The notes: generated by a model from the sequence alone, not told the origin. Counted from the first letter of the stretch, positions 27,202-38,858 are shown. The stretch: 64,000 nucleotides of DNA from Oceaniglobus indicus (GCF_002751875.1 NZ_NMZM01000008.1:62001-126000), one strand, 5' to 3'. Translations and numbers: made by a program.

Positions 27202-29297
27202 GCCACCCCTTCGTGATCAGCGCCGGACGCGCCGCCCCCCTCGGCGCGACCTTCGACGGCGACGGGGTGAACTTTGCCGTGTTTTCCGAACATGCCACGG
27301 GGATGCAGCTTTGCCTGTTTTCCGACGATGGCCGGCACGAGATCGACCGCTTGGACCTGCCCGAGCGGGACGGCGATGTCTGGCACGGCTATATTTCGGG
27401 CATGCGGCCGGGCCAGCAATACGGCCTGCGCGCCCATGGGCCGTATCGCCCCGAGGAAGGCCACCGGTTCAACCCCAACAAGCTGTTGATCGACCCCTAT
27501 GCCAAGCGATTGACGGGCCACCCGCAATGGCACGATGCGCTGATGGGATATACCGTGGGCGCCCCCGATGCCGACCGCAGTTTCGACAAGCGTGACAGCG
27601 CGCCGTTCATGCCCCGTTCGGTGGTCGAGGATCCGGCGTTCTCGTGGGGGCGCGACCGGCGCCCGGCGACGCCGGTGGCCGAAACGGTGATCTATGAGGC
27701 GCATGTGAAGGGGCTGACCGCCCTGCATCCCGGCGTCGCGCACCCCGGAACCTTCATCGGCATGGCGTCCGATCCCATGCTGGATTACCTGACCGACCTC
27801 GGCATCACGGCGATCGAATTGCTGCCCGCCCAGGCGTTTCTTAACGACCGGTTCCTGGTGCAAAAGAAGCTGACGAATTACTGGGGGTATCAGACCCTCG
27901 GGTTCTTCGCGCCCGAACCGCGCTATCTTCACCGGGGCCAGATCGCCGAGTTTCAGCAGATGGTCGCGCGGTTTCATTCGGCGGGCATCGAGGTGATCCT
28001 GGATGTGGTCTATAACCACACCTGCGAGGGCAACGAGATGGGGCCGACCCTGGCGTTTCGCGGGTTGGACAACGTCAGCTATTACCGTCTAACCGACGAT
28101 CGGCGGCTCTACGTCAATGACACCGGCACCGGCAACACGCTGAACGTCGATCATCCCATGGTGCTGCGCATGGTGATGGATTCGCTGCGCTATTGGGTCG
28201 AGGTGATGCACGTCGACGGTTTCCGCTTCGATCTGTGCACGACGCTGGGGCGCACCGACACCGGGTTCGACCGGGGGGCGGCGTTCTTCGACGCGATCCG
28301 CCAGGACCCGGTGCTGACCCAGACGAAACTGATCGCCGAACCCTGGGACATCGGTCCGGGCGGATATCAGCTGGGCGCGTTTCCGCCACCGTTCATGGAG
28401 TGGAACGACAAGTATCGCGATACCCTGCGCCGGTTCTGGCGTCACGATCCGGGCATGGCGCCCGGCCTGGCCGACCGGCTGACCGGATCGGCGTTGCAGT
28501 TCGACCACTCGGGCCGGCCGGCCACCGCGTCGGTCAACATGCTGACCGCCCACGACGGTTTCACGCTGCACGACGTGGTGTCCTACAACGATAAGCACAA
28601 CATCGCGAATGGCGAAGACGGCAACGATGGTCATGGCGAGAATTTCTCGGACAACATGGGCGTCGAGGGTCCGACGACGAAGCAGGCCATCGTTGCCGCC
28701 CGCGCCCGGCGAAAACGCAACATGATGGCGTCGCTCTTGTTGTCGCAGGGCACGCCGATGCTGTTGGCCGGCGATGAAATGGGCAACAGCCAGAACGGCA
28801 ACAACAACGCCTACAACCAGGACAACGCTACGTCCTGGATCGACTGGGACACATCGGACCCCGCGTTCCATGCCTTCACCCGCCGCCTGATCGCCTTTCG
28901 GCGCAAGCATCCGATCCTGCGCCAGAAGCTGTTCCTGCACGCGCAGGAGCGTGCCCTTGATGGCAAGGCAGACGTGTTCTGGCGCCGACCCGACGGCCAG
29001 ACCATGAGCGATGCGGACTGGGAAGACCCGGCGCTGAACTGCATCTGCTGCGAATTGCGCATCGCGTCGGGCACGCCGCCCTATGGCGAGACGGGCTCGG
29101 CGATCTTCGCGGTGTTCAATGCGGGAAAGCCGCGCGACGTGGTGCTGCCCGAGCCGCCCGAGGGGCAGGTTTGGATTCAAGGCATCGACACGGCGCAACC
29201 GGACGTTACCTATCGACGGCTGTCACGCACGCTGAACATGCCCGGCGATTGTGTTGCGGCGCTTGTGCTGGAACCGTCCGAGGAGAGAAGGAAATGA
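27198..29297 (+). CDS. glgX: Glycogen debranching enzyme
   Basis: 699 residues, GlgX of the GH13 isoamylase-like group. An N-terminal CBM48 domain (GATFDGDGVNFAVFSEHATG) is followed by the barrel. The triad is D345 in GFRFDLCTTLG, E381 in LIAEPWDIGPGGYQ and D453 in LTAHDGFTLHD. It hydrolyses the alpha-1,6 bonds of short branches left by GlgP, releasing malto-oligosaccharides for MalQ. The stop overlaps the malQ ATG. Gene and length are standard. Confidence 0.95.
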   Translation: MSHPFVISAGRAAPLGATFDGDGVNFAVFSEHATGMQLCLFSDDGRHEIDRLDLPERDGDVWHGYISGMRPGQQYGLRAHGPYRPEEGHRFNPNKLLIDPYAKRLTGHPQWHDALMGYTVGAPDADRSFDKRDSAPFMPRSVVEDPAFSWGRDRRPATPVAETVIYEAHVKGLTALHPGVAHPGTFIGMASDPMLDYLTDLGITAIELLPAQAFLNDRFLVQKKLTNYWGYQTLGFFAPEPRYLHRGQIAEFQQMVARFHSAGIEVILDVVYNHTCEGNEMGPTLAFRGLDNVSYYRLTDDRRLYVNDTGTGNTLNVDHPMVLRMVMDSLRYWVEVMHVDGFRFDLCTTLGRTDTGFDRGAAFFDAIRQDPVLTQTKLIAEPWDIGPGGYQLGAFPPPFMEWNDKYRDTLRRFWRHDPGMAPGLADRLTGSALQFDHSGRPATASVNMLTAHDGFTLHDVVSYNDKHNIANGEDGNDGHGENFSDNMGVEGPTTKQAIVAARARRKRNMMASLLLSQGTPMLLAGDEMGNSQNGNNNAYNQDNATSWIDWDTSDPAFHAFTRRLIAFRRKHPILRQKLFLHAQERALDGKADVFWRRPDGQTMSDADWEDPALNCICCELRIASGTPPYGETGSAIFAVFNAGKPRDVVLPEPPEGQVWIQGIDTAQPDVTYRRLSRTLNMPGDCVAALVLEPSEERRK

Positions 29298-31168
29298 CCG
29301 ACGCGCTGAACCGGCTGGCCGATGCGATGGGCATCCTGCCGTCCTATGTCGATCAGACCGGAAAACACCACCCGACAAGCCACGAGACCCGCGCCTGCCT
29401 GTTGTCGGCCATGGGGTTCGATGTCTCGACGGCCGAGGCGATGCACCGGGCGCTGGACGATCTGGCCGAGCGGGCCAATCGGCGCATCCTGCCCGACTGG
29501 ATCGTCGTCGACGAAGGCACGGCGCCGCCCGACGTGCCCGGCGCATGGACGCTCACCCGCGAGGATGGCGTGGTGGAAACCGGCCAGATCGCCCTGCCGG
29601 TGTTGCCGGTGGGGATTCACCGTCTGGACCTGGACGGTGACGTGGCGTGGTTGCTGGTCGCGCCCGCCCGCCTGCCCGAACCGCCGCGCACATGGGGTGT
29701 GACCCTGCCGGTCTATGGGTTGAAGACGGCCGAACAGGGGGGCATCGGCACCTATCGCGATCTTGCCGTCGCGATGGAAACACTGGGCGAGACAGGCGCG
29801 GGGTTTGCCGGGATCAATCCGGTGCACGCCGGCTTCCCCGAGGACGCCCGCGCCTTCAGCCCCTATGCGCCGTCCAGCCGGCGGCGCTTTTCCACGCTGC
29901 ACATCGACGTCGGGGCGGACCCCGGCAGCCAGGGTGAGCTGATCGATTACGACCTGTCGATCCCGCGCCAGAACCAGGCCCTGCGCGCCGCCTTCGATGC
30001 GCGCACGCCGGATCCCGCGTTCGACGATTTCCTGATGCGCGAAGGCGACATCCTGCGCCGCTTTGCGTTGCATCAGGCGCTGTCGGCCCACCACGGCCCC
30101 TATTGGTCGCACTGGCCCGAAGACCTGCGCGATCCGTGGTCCGATGCCGTGCGCGCCTTTGCCGACGCCAATCCCGACGCGATCCTGTTTCATTGCTGGC
30201 TTCAGTATCTGGCGGAATCGCAACTGGGCCAGGTGACGCGCGCGTGCGACTCCATGGCGCTGGGACTTTATCTCGACCTGGCGGTCGGCACGCATCCCGA
30301 AGGGGCGGAAACCTGGGCCGACCCGGTGCTGTTCGCGCGCGGCGTATCGCTGGGCGCGCCGCCGGATGCCTTCACGAAGAACGGCCAACGCTGGAACCTG
30401 GCGCCGATGCACCCGATGCACATGGCGCGCACCGGCTTTCATGCGCTGGCCGAAATCCTGCGCGCGCAACTGAAATTCGCGCGCGTGCTGCGGATCGATC
30501 ATATCCTGGGGTTCGATCGGGCGTTCTGGGTGCCCGACGATCCCGCAATCCCGGGCGCCTATGTCCGCATGCCCAAGGCGGCGATGCTGGCCATCGCGCG
30601 GATCGAGGCGACGCGCGCCGGGGCCGTCATCATCGGCGAGGATCTGGGGAACATTCCCGACGGTCTGCAATCGGATCTGGCGGCGTCCGGCATCCTGGGC
30701 TGTCGGGTCACGATGTTCGAACAGCGCTGGGATGCGGACACGCCGACGTTCCTGCCCGCCGCCGCCTACGAGACGCGGGCGCTGACCTCGTTCGCCACCC
30801 ACGACCTGCCGACCTTCGCAGGCTGGCGCATCGGGCGCGACATCGACTGGCGCCAGATCACCGACGGTCTGGACGACGATGCCGCCGCCGAGGCCCGGCG
30901 CAACCGTGCCGCCGACGTCGCCGCGCTGGACCGGGCGATGGGCGGTGACGGCACCGACGCGCTGAACGCCTTTCTCGCGGCCACGCCATCGCGCCTTGTG
31001 GCCGTGCAGGCCGAGGATATGCTGGGCCATGTCGAACAGCCGAATTTGCCCGGCACCGTCTATGATCACCCCAACTGGCGCCGCCGCCTGGGGCCAAGGG
31101 TCGCCGATCTGGCCCGCGCCCCCGGCGTCCAGGCCGCAGCGACCACGATGAAAACCGCAGGAAGATAG
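29294..31168 (+). CDS. malQ: 4-alpha-glucanotransferase
   Basis: 624 residues, GH77 amylomaltase. It transfers glucan segments between malto-oligosaccharides so that GlgP can keep degrading them. The triad is D402 in VLRIDHILGFDRAFWVP, E449 in IIGEDLGNIPDGL and D504 in FATHDLPTFAGWR. The N-terminal ~140 residues are the extra domain found in bacterial MalQ. The ATG at 29294 overlaps the glgX stop as ATGA and has GGAGAGAAGG upstream, which decides the start; the open frame extends further upstream within glgX without meaning. Confidence 0.94.
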   Translation: MTDALNRLADAMGILPSYVDQTGKHHPTSHETRACLLSAMGFDVSTAEAMHRALDDLAERANRRILPDWIVVDEGTAPPDVPGAWTLTREDGVVETGQIALPVLPVGIHRLDLDGDVAWLLVAPARLPEPPRTWGVTLPVYGLKTAEQGGIGTYRDLAVAMETLGETGAGFAGINPVHAGFPEDARAFSPYAPSSRRRFSTLHIDVGADPGSQGELIDYDLSIPRQNQALRAAFDARTPDPAFDDFLMREGDILRRFALHQALSAHHGPYWSHWPEDLRDPWSDAVRAFADANPDAILFHCWLQYLAESQLGQVTRACDSMALGLYLDLAVGTHPEGAETWADPVLFARGVSLGAPPDAFTKNGQRWNLAPMHPMHMARTGFHALAEILRAQLKFARVLRIDHILGFDRAFWVPDDPAIPGAYVRMPKAAMLAIARIEATRAGAVIIGEDLGNIPDGLQSDLAASGILGCRVTMFEQRWDADTPTFLPAAAYETRALTSFATHDLPTFAGWRIGRDIDWRQITDGLDDDAAAEARRNRAADVAALDRAMGGDGTDALNAFLAATPSRLVAVQAEDMLGHVEQPNLPGTVYDHPNWRRRLGPRVADLARAPGVQAAATTMKTAGR

Positions 31169-32809
<1,641 letters not shown>

Positions 32810-32831
32810 CGGGCGGCCGGGACGACATGGC

Positions 32832-34472
32832 ATGAGCGGGCTGGACAACCTCAACCGGTTCTGGGCCTTCGGATCGGTCGGCTTTCTGACGCTGGTTTCG
32901 CTTGCGTTCCTGGCCCTGACCGGATGGGCCTGGATCGCGGTCGTGATCTTCGGCGCGCTCACGGTGGTCGGGATCTATGACGTCACCCAGAAATCCCATG
33001 CGATCCTGCGCAATTACCCCGTGCTGGGGCACATGCGGTTCATCTTTGAGGGGATCCGCCCGGAAATCCGCCAATACCTGATCGAAGGCGACCAGGAAGA
33101 AGAGCCGTTCAGCCGCGAAGACCGCACCATCGTGTATCAGCGGGCGAAAAACCAGGAAGCGGCCCGCCCCTTCGGCACCAAGCACAACGTCTATGGCGCG
33201 CGCTACATGTGGCTGACCCATTCGATCAACCCGGTGGATCCCAAGACCCGGCGTTACCGCGTCAAGGTCGGCGGGCCGGATTGCACGAAACCCTATGATA
33301 TATCGCTCTATAACATCTCGGCCATGTCGTTCGGGTCACTGTCGGGTAATGCGATCCGGGCGCTGAACCGGGGCGCGAAGATGGCGGGATTCGCCCATGA
33401 TACCGGCGAGGGGTCGATTTCGGTGCATCACCGCGAGGAAGGCGGCGATCTGATCTGGGAGATCGGCTCGGGCTATTTCGGCTGTCGCCACGAGGACGGC
33501 ACGTTCAACCCCGAGATGTTCGCCGAGCGCGCAGCCTCGGACCAGGTCAAGATGATCGAGATCAAGCTGAGCCAGGGGGCAAAGCCCGGCCATGGCGGCG
33601 TCCTGCCCGCGGCCAAGATCACCCGGGAGATTGCCGAGGCGCGCGGCATCCCCATGGGCCAGGATTGCGTGTCGCCGGCGGCACATTCCGCGTTTTCCAC
33701 CCCGTTGGAGCTGTGCCATTTCATCGGCAGGTTGCGCGAGCTGTCGGGCGGCAAGCCCGTGGGCTTCAAGCTGTGCATCGGGCACCGGCGCGAATTCATG
33801 TGCATCGTCAAGGCGATGCTCGAAACCGGTATCGCGCCCGATTTCATCGTGGTCGATGGCAAGGAAGGCGGCACCGGGGCGGCGCCGCTGGAATTTGCCA
33901 ACCATATCGGCATGCCGCTCGTCGAGGGTTTGAACTTTGTTCACAACACGCTGCGCGGGGCCGGGTTGCGCCATCACATCCGCATCGGGGCGGCAGGCAA
34001 GCTGATCCATGCATTCGACATCGCGCGGGCGTTTTCGCTGGGCGCCGACTGGGCCAATTCGGGCCGGGGGTTCATGTTCGCCATCGGATGCATCCAGGCC
34101 CAGGCCTGTCACACCAACAAATGCCCCACCGGCGTGGCCACCCAGGACCCGCTGCGCGCCCGCGCGCTGGTGGTCGAGGACAAGGCCGAACGGGTCGCCA
34201 ATTTCCACCGCAACACGTTGAACGCGCTGTCCGACATCGCCGGTGCGGCGGGTCTGTCGGACCCGACCGCCTTTCTGCCCAACCATTTCCTGCAACGTGA
34301 TTCCACCGGCACCATGGTGCCCGGCAACGAGGTGCATCCCTATCTGCCCATCGGCTTCCTTGTCGAGGGCGAGGAGGACGAGTTCGGCTATCTGGAACGC
34401 TGGAACCGGGCGAGATCCGACAGCTTCACACCCGTGGATCTGCCGGATGGCGACACGAAACACCTGATGTGA
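32832..34472 (+). CDS. Membrane-anchored GltS-like FMN-binding protein
   Basis: 546 residues. Two hydrophobic helices at about 10-50 (FWAFGSVGFLTLVSLAFLAL, then AWIAVVIFGALTVVGIYDV) anchor the protein. The rest is the FMN-binding synthase domain of glutamate synthase: KPGHGGVLPAAKIT, VGFKLCIGHR and VVDGKEGGTGAAPLEF. The three-cysteine cluster motif for a 3Fe-4S centre is intact in CIQAQACHTNKCPTG. There is no glutaminase domain, so it is not a full GOGAT large subunit; the reaction is unknown and glutamate synthase-like or another FMN/Fe-S oxidoreductase is possible. It starts 22 bases after pgm and is followed after 10 bases by a quinone oxidoreductase, so it may be part of the same transcript. 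ATG 32832 lacks a strong ribosome site. Confidence 0.85.
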   Translation: MSGLDNLNRFWAFGSVGFLTLVSLAFLALTGWAWIAVVIFGALTVVGIYDVTQKSHAILRNYPVLGHMRFIFEGIRPEIRQYLIEGDQEEEPFSREDRTIVYQRAKNQEAARPFGTKHNVYGARYMWLTHSINPVDPKTRRYRVKVGGPDCTKPYDISLYNISAMSFGSLSGNAIRALNRGAKMAGFAHDTGEGSISVHHREEGGDLIWEIGSGYFGCRHEDGTFNPEMFAERAASDQVKMIEIKLSQGAKPGHGGVLPAAKITREIAEARGIPMGQDCVSPAAHSAFSTPLELCHFIGRLRELSGGKPVGFKLCIGHRREFMCIVKAMLETGIAPDFIVVDGKEGGTGAAPLEFANHIGMPLVEGLNFVHNTLRGAGLRHHIRIGAAGKLIHAFDIARAFSLGADWANSGRGFMFAIGCIQAQACHTNKCPTGVATQDPLRARALVVEDKAERVANFHRNTLNALSDIAGAAGLSDPTAFLPNHFLQRDSTGTMVPGNEVHPYLPIGFLVEGEEDEFGYLERWNRARSDSFTPVDLPDGDTKHLM

Positions 34473-34482
34473 GGACGCACCG

Positions 34483-35469
34483 ATGAAGACCACAGAAAGC
34501 CGCGCCGTGTTCGTCCGGGATTTCGGCGGGCCGGAGAACCTGTTGATCGAAACCCGGCCGGTGGGCGATCCCGGCCCCGGTGAAGTGCGCCTGCGCCACG
34601 CGGCCTGCGGGCTGAACTTCATCGACGTCTATCAGCGCACGGGCCTATACAAACTGCCGCTTCCCGCCACCCTGGGGCTTGAGGCCGCGGGCATTGTCGA
34701 GGCCGTGGGCGAAGGTGTGACGCACCTGCACGACGGGATGCGCGTCGCCTATGCCGCCGGTCCGCCGGGCGCCTATTGCGAGGCGCGGGTGATGCCCGCG
34801 GCCCAGGTCTGTCCGCTGCCCGAGGCGATTTCGTTCGACGAGGGCGCGGCGATGATGCTGAAAGGCATGACCGTGAACTACCTGTTCCGCCGCACGACTC
34901 CGTTACAGCCGGGCGACACCGTGCTGTTTCATGCCGCCGCCGGCGGTGTCGGCCTGATCGCCTGTCAGTGGGCAGCGAGCGAGGGGATCACCCTGATCGG
35001 CACCGCCGGATCCGACGAGAAATGCGCCCTGGCCCGCGATCACGGCGCCACCCATTGCATCAATTACCGCGATGCCGACTTCGTGGCCGAGGTAAAAGAG
35101 ATCACCGGCGGCAAGGGCGTTGACGTGGTGATGGATTCCGTCGGCAAGGACACGTTCGACGGGTCGCTGGCGTGCCTGAAACCGCTGGGGATGATGATCA
35201 CCTTCGGCAATGCGTCAGGCCCGGTGCCGCCGGTCGATCCCGCACGGCTGGCCGCCGGCGGCTCGCTGAAGCTGACCCGCCCGACGCTGTTCACCCACAC
35301 CGCGGATCATGACGCCTGCCAGGCCATGGCGCGTGAAGTGTTCGACAAGGTGACATCGGGAGCGGTGAAGATCCGCATCGACCAGCGGTTTGCGCTGGAC
35401 CGGGTGGCCGACGCCCACCGCGCCCTTGAGGCGCGCAAGACGACGGGCGCGACGATCCTGACGGTCTGA
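34483..35469 (+). CDS. qor: NADPH:quinone reductase, zeta-crystallin type
   Basis: 328 residues, a zinc-free medium-chain dehydrogenase. The catalytic domain starts like Qor (FVRDFGGPENLLIETRPVGD), with RHAACGLNFIDVYQRTGLY near residue 40. The cofactor loop VLFHAAAGGVGLIACQWA is the NADPH site, and no zinc-ligand cysteine cluster is seen. Such enzymes reduce quinones or enones with NADPH. It follows the GltS-like gene by 10 bases with AGGACGCACCG before the ATG. It converges on glk with only 5 bases between stops. Confidence 0.9.
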   Translation: MKTTESRAVFVRDFGGPENLLIETRPVGDPGPGEVRLRHAACGLNFIDVYQRTGLYKLPLPATLGLEAAGIVEAVGEGVTHLHDGMRVAYAAGPPGAYCEARVMPAAQVCPLPEAISFDEGAAMMLKGMTVNYLFRRTTPLQPGDTVLFHAAAGGVGLIACQWAASEGITLIGTAGSDEKCALARDHGATHCINYRDADFVAEVKEITGGKGVDVVMDSVGKDTFDGSLACLKPLGMMITFGNASGPVPPVDPARLAAGGSLKLTRPTLFTHTADHDACQAMAREVFDKVTSGAVKIRIDQRFALDRVADAHRALEARKTTGATILTV

Positions 35470-35474
35470 TCCGC

Positions 35475-36458
35475 TCAGGTTCCGGTTTCGATCAACCCGG
35501 CCAGATGGCCGGCGCATCCGGTCAGGGCGGCGTAGTCGTCTTCGACGATGTGCACCGCGAATTGTTCCATGAAGGGGCCAAAGCGCCCCTTGTCGCGGAA
35601 CGCCTGGGTAAATCCTAGGTCGGTCAGGTGGGGCGCGATGGCCCGCGTCACGCCGCCGATCAGATAGACGCCGCCGAACGGCAACATCTCCAGCGCCAGA
35701 TCGCCGGCGACACAGCCCAGCATCCGCACGAAGACCGCAGCCGCCTCGCGGGCGCGCGGATCGTCGCCCGCCGCCAGCGCGTCGATGATCGCCGCCGGAT
35801 CGCGCGATGCGTCGCCGCCGGCTTCGGCGTTCAGCCAGTCGTGGACATGGGTCAGCCCGCGGCCCGACAGCACCTCTTCGACGGCGGCGAAACCGTGGTG
35901 CTGTTCAAGGAAACGCGCCAGCCTGAAATCGGCTTCGGTGCGGACGGGCAGGGTGGCGTGGCCTGCTTCGGCGGGGGGCACATAGCGCCCGGTCCCGGTG
36001 TTATAGACGGGTGCGGCGTTGAACCCGGTGCCCACCCCGATCACCAGCTTGGCGGCATGGGGGCCACTGGCGGCGCCCGCGATCACCTGCCGCAGGTTGC
36101 CCGGCGCGATGTGGTCCAGCGCATGGCCTTGCGCCTGAAGATCGTTCAGGATCGACACGGTTTCGGCCTTGCTGGCGCGCGCCAGCGTCGTCTGGTCCAT
36201 CTGCCAGTCGAGGTTGGTCATCGTCGCGCAGCCATCGCGCACCGGCCCCGCCACGGCGATGCAGGCGCCCTTGCAATCGGGGTTTCCGCGTGCGTCGAGA
36301 TAGGCGCAGAGCACGGATTCCAGCCCCGGATGGTCGGCATTGCGGAACCGTTTGATGCTGTCGGTGTCCACTTTGCGTCCCCGCGCCATCGCGACGCGGG
36401 TGTTGGTGCCGCCGATATCGGCGACCAGGGACAGGGGTTCGGCGGGAGTGTCGGACAT
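35475..36458 (-). CDS. glk: Glucokinase
   Basis: 327 residues, the Glk family found in proteobacteria. It phosphorylates glucose with ATP to glucose-6-phosphate. The phosphate-binding loop LVADIGGTNTRVAMARG is at the N-terminus. VAGPVRDG, the LNDLQAQGHAL segment with the catalytic region, and VIGVGTGFNAAPV are present. It is the last gene of the minus-strand unit lacI-bgl-glk, 23 bases after the GH1 gene. In this setting it would trap the glucose released by AglA and by the beta-glucosidase. Confidence 0.93.
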   Translation of the reverse strand: MSDTPAEPLSLVADIGGTNTRVAMARGRKVDTDSIKRFRNADHPGLESVLCAYLDARGNPDCKGACIAVAGPVRDGCATMTNLDWQMDQTTLARASKAETVSILNDLQAQGHALDHIAPGNLRQVIAGAASGPHAAKLVIGVGTGFNAAPVYNTGTGRYVPPAEAGHATLPVRTEADFRLARFLEQHHGFAAVEEVLSGRGLTHVHDWLNAEAGGDASRDPAAIIDALAAGDDPRAREAAAVFVRMLGCVAGDLALEMLPFGGVYLIGGVTRAIAPHLTDLGFTQAFRDKGRFGPFMEQFAVHIVEDDYAALTGCAGHLAGLIETGT

Positions 36459-36481
36459 TCTCTGACCTCTGGGGTGAACGC

Positions 36482-37804
36482 TCAGCGGGCCAGAGCGGCC
36501 TTCATTGCGTGATAGGATGCTTTTGGTGTGCGCTGCAAGCTGTCGAAATCCACATGGACCAGTCCGAACCGCTGATCATAGCCGCGCGACCATTCGTAAT
36601 TGTCCATCAGCGACCAGGTGAAATATCCCTTGACCGGAATGCCTTCGTCCACGGCCTGTTTCACCTTGGCGATATGGGCGTTCAGATAATCGATGCGCCC
36701 CTGGTCGTTCACCGCCCCGTTCACCAGGCGGTCGGGGTTCGCCATGCCGTTTTCGGTCACATACAGCGGCAGACCGCGGGTATAGCCGTCGTGGGTGCGT
36801 TTCAGGAAGGAATACAGCCCGTCGGGAAAGATCTCCCAATCCATCGAGGTCTTGGGCAGCGGGCCTTCGACCTCGTGATGGCCGGGCCACGGGCCGTTGT
36901 CGGGCGCGATGATCTTGCGGGTGTAGTAATTCAGGCCCAGCCAATCGACAGGCTTGCCGATGATATCGAAGTCCTTCTCATAGCCCTTGGGCATATGGGG
37001 GCCGAGCCCCTCCATCACGTCCGCCGGATAGCTGCGGTTGAACAGGCCGGACAAAAAGAAGCGGTTATAATAGCCGTCATAAAGGGTCGCGGCCTTCTGC
37101 GCCTCGGGGCTGGCGTCGGCGGGGGTGGCGTATTCGAAATTGCACACCGCGCCAAGGTTCTTCATCCCCAGACCGCGCATCACCTCAAGCGACCGGCCAT
37201 GACCCAGCATCACGTGGTGCATGGCGTGGGCGGTGGCGCGGATGTCGCGCAGGCCCGGCGCGTGGACGCCCAGGAAATGGCTCAGCCAGCCAACGCACCA
37301 GGGTTCGTTGATCGGCGCCGCCGACCAGACCCGATCGCCGATCCGACCCATCATCACCTCGGTGAAATCGGCGAACCAGTTTGCGATCTCGCGGTTGCGC
37401 CAGCCGCCCATGTCGGCCAGCGGCACCGGCAGTTCCCAGTGATACAGTGTTGCGGCGGGTTTCAGACCGCGTTCCAGCATCCCGTCCACCAGCCGGTCAT
37501 AGAAATCCAGCCCCTCTGCGTTCACCGGCCCGCGTCCTTCGGGCATGACCCGTGCCCAGCTGGTCGAAAAGCGATAGACGTCGAAATTTGCGTCGCGCAT
37601 CAGATCCAGGTCTTCGGGCCAGCGGTTGTAATGATCGCAAGCCCGCGCGCCATCGTCGCCGTTGCGCACATTGCCGGGGGTGGCGGCGAAGGTGTCCCAT
37701 TCGGTCAGACCGGCGCCGCCCTGGGCGTGGCCTTCGATCTGATACGACGAGGTCGCCGCACCCCACAGAAAGTCGGCGGGAAAATCCTTGCGGGTCAGCT
37801 TCAT
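36482..37804 (-). CDS. GH1 beta-glucosidase
   Basis: 440 residues, typical GH1 length. The acid/base is E167 in PINEPWCVG and the nucleophile is E351 in YVTENGMA. The N-terminal signature FPADFLWGAATSSYQIEGH is present, and the C-terminal YFTWSLMDNYEWSRGYDQRFGL (only named in part) shows the glucose-binding Trp/Glu residues. There is no signal peptide, so it acts on imported beta-glucosides in the cytoplasm. It lies 4 bases downstream of the regulator and upstream of glucokinase. It is notable that a beta-glucosidase is paired with an alpha-glucoside transporter. Confidence 0.94.
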   Translation of the reverse strand: MKLTRKDFPADFLWGAATSSYQIEGHAQGGAGLTEWDTFAATPGNVRNGDDGARACDHYNRWPEDLDLMRDANFDVYRFSTSWARVMPEGRGPVNAEGLDFYDRLVDGMLERGLKPAATLYHWELPVPLADMGGWRNREIANWFADFTEVMMGRIGDRVWSAAPINEPWCVGWLSHFLGVHAPGLRDIRATAHAMHHVMLGHGRSLEVMRGLGMKNLGAVCNFEYATPADASPEAQKAATLYDGYYNRFFLSGLFNRSYPADVMEGLGPHMPKGYEKDFDIIGKPVDWLGLNYYTRKIIAPDNGPWPGHHEVEGPLPKTSMDWEIFPDGLYSFLKRTHDGYTRGLPLYVTENGMANPDRLVNGAVNDQGRIDYLNAHIAKVKQAVDEGIPVKGYFTWSLMDNYEWSRGYDQRFGLVHVDFDSLQRTPKASYHAMKAALAR

Positions 37805-37808
37805 GGTA

Positions 37809-38858
37809 TCATCCTTGGTGGCGCTTGCGGGGCAGGGGGTGCGCCGGGCCGGTGGACAGACCCAGCGTGAAGACGGCGTCGAGCATCACGTTCTGCGGCC
37901 CGAGCGACGGATCGTCGATCACCCGCAACAACAGCGTCGCGGCCGCGCGCCCATGATCGCGGATCGGCGAGCGCAGCGAGGTGAAATCGGGCACGTCACC
38001 GCCATTGCGAAAGAACGACATCACGTCGTCATGGGTAATGACCGACAGATCCCGCCCCAGGCGCAGCCCCCGCGCATCGCACGCCCGCCGAACGCCCATC
38101 GCCATGATCAGCGACGACACGATGATCGCGGTCGGCGGATCGGCATGGTCCAGTGCGGCGCAGGTCGCCTCGAACCCGTGAAATTCGGTCATCTCGCCGT
38201 TGAAGACCAGATCGGGATCGGGCGCGATGCCCGCGGCACGCAAGGCGGCGAACACGCCCTCGCGCCGGCGGCGGGCGAAATCCATGCTGGCGTGCCCGTT
38301 GATCAGGGCGATCCGCCGGTGCCCCAGATCGGCCAGAAAGGCCGTGGCCTGGCCAAAGGCGCGACGGTTGTTCATGTCGACCCAGTGGTAATCGGGCGCG
38401 GCATCGGCAAAACGGCCATGCACGACGAAGGGCAGGCCGGTCGCGCGCAACTGCTCCAGCACGGCGCGGTCATTGCGCGGCGCGTGAAAGATGATGCCAT
38501 CGGCCGAGCGGCGCGCGCCCAGATCATGCACCGCCCGCGATCCCGGCGAATCGTCGATCACGCTCAGCATCATGTCATAGCCGCGCTCGGCATAGACTTC
38601 GGCGGCGCCGACGAAGAAGTCGTTGAAGATCGGATTGACCATTTCCGCCTTCAGCGAGACGGGAAAGACATGGGCGATGGCCATGGACCGGCCGGTTGCC
38701 AGGCCCGCGGCGCGGGTGTTCGGGCGGTAGTTGTGTTCGCGCGCCGCGGCCACGATGCGCGCGCGGGTTGCGGCGCTGACCTCGGGATAGCCGTTCAGCG
38801 CGCGGCTGACCGTCGTCTGCGAGACACCGATGATCCGGGCAAGATCGCGAAGGTTCAT
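37809..38858 (-). CDS. aglR: LacI family transcriptional regulator of the agl/bgl locus
   Basis: 349 residues from the ATG at 38858. The N-terminal helix-turn-helix and hinge are clear: NLRDLARIIGVSQTTVSRAL, then the YRPNTRAAGLATGRS hinge region. The rest is a periplasmic-binding-protein-like sugar-sensing domain (IFNDFFVGAAEVYAERGYDM and following). It divides the divergent locus: its own unit includes bgl and glk, and aglEFGAK lies on the other side. The symbol follows the rhizobial agl arrangement. Two palindromic sites with core AAAGCGCTTT lie at its own and the agl promoter, which is what autorepression would need. The inducer is probably a glucoside. A TTG at 38870 is an alternative start. 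Confidence 0.9.
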   Translation of the reverse strand: MNLRDLARIIGVSQTTVSRALNGYPEVSAATRARIVAAAREHNYRPNTRAAGLATGRSMAIAHVFPVSLKAEMVNPIFNDFFVGAAEVYAERGYDMMLSVIDDSPGSRAVHDLGARRSADGIIFHAPRNDRAVLEQLRATGLPFVVHGRFADAAPDYHWVDMNNRRAFGQATAFLADLGHRRIALINGHASMDFARRRREGVFAALRAAGIAPDPDLVFNGEMTEFHGFEATCAALDHADPPTAIIVSSLIMAMGVRRACDARGLRLGRDLSVITHDDVMSFFRNGGDVPDFTSLRSPIRDHGRAAATLLLRVIDDPSLGPQNVMLDAVFTLGLSTGPAHPLPRKRHQG

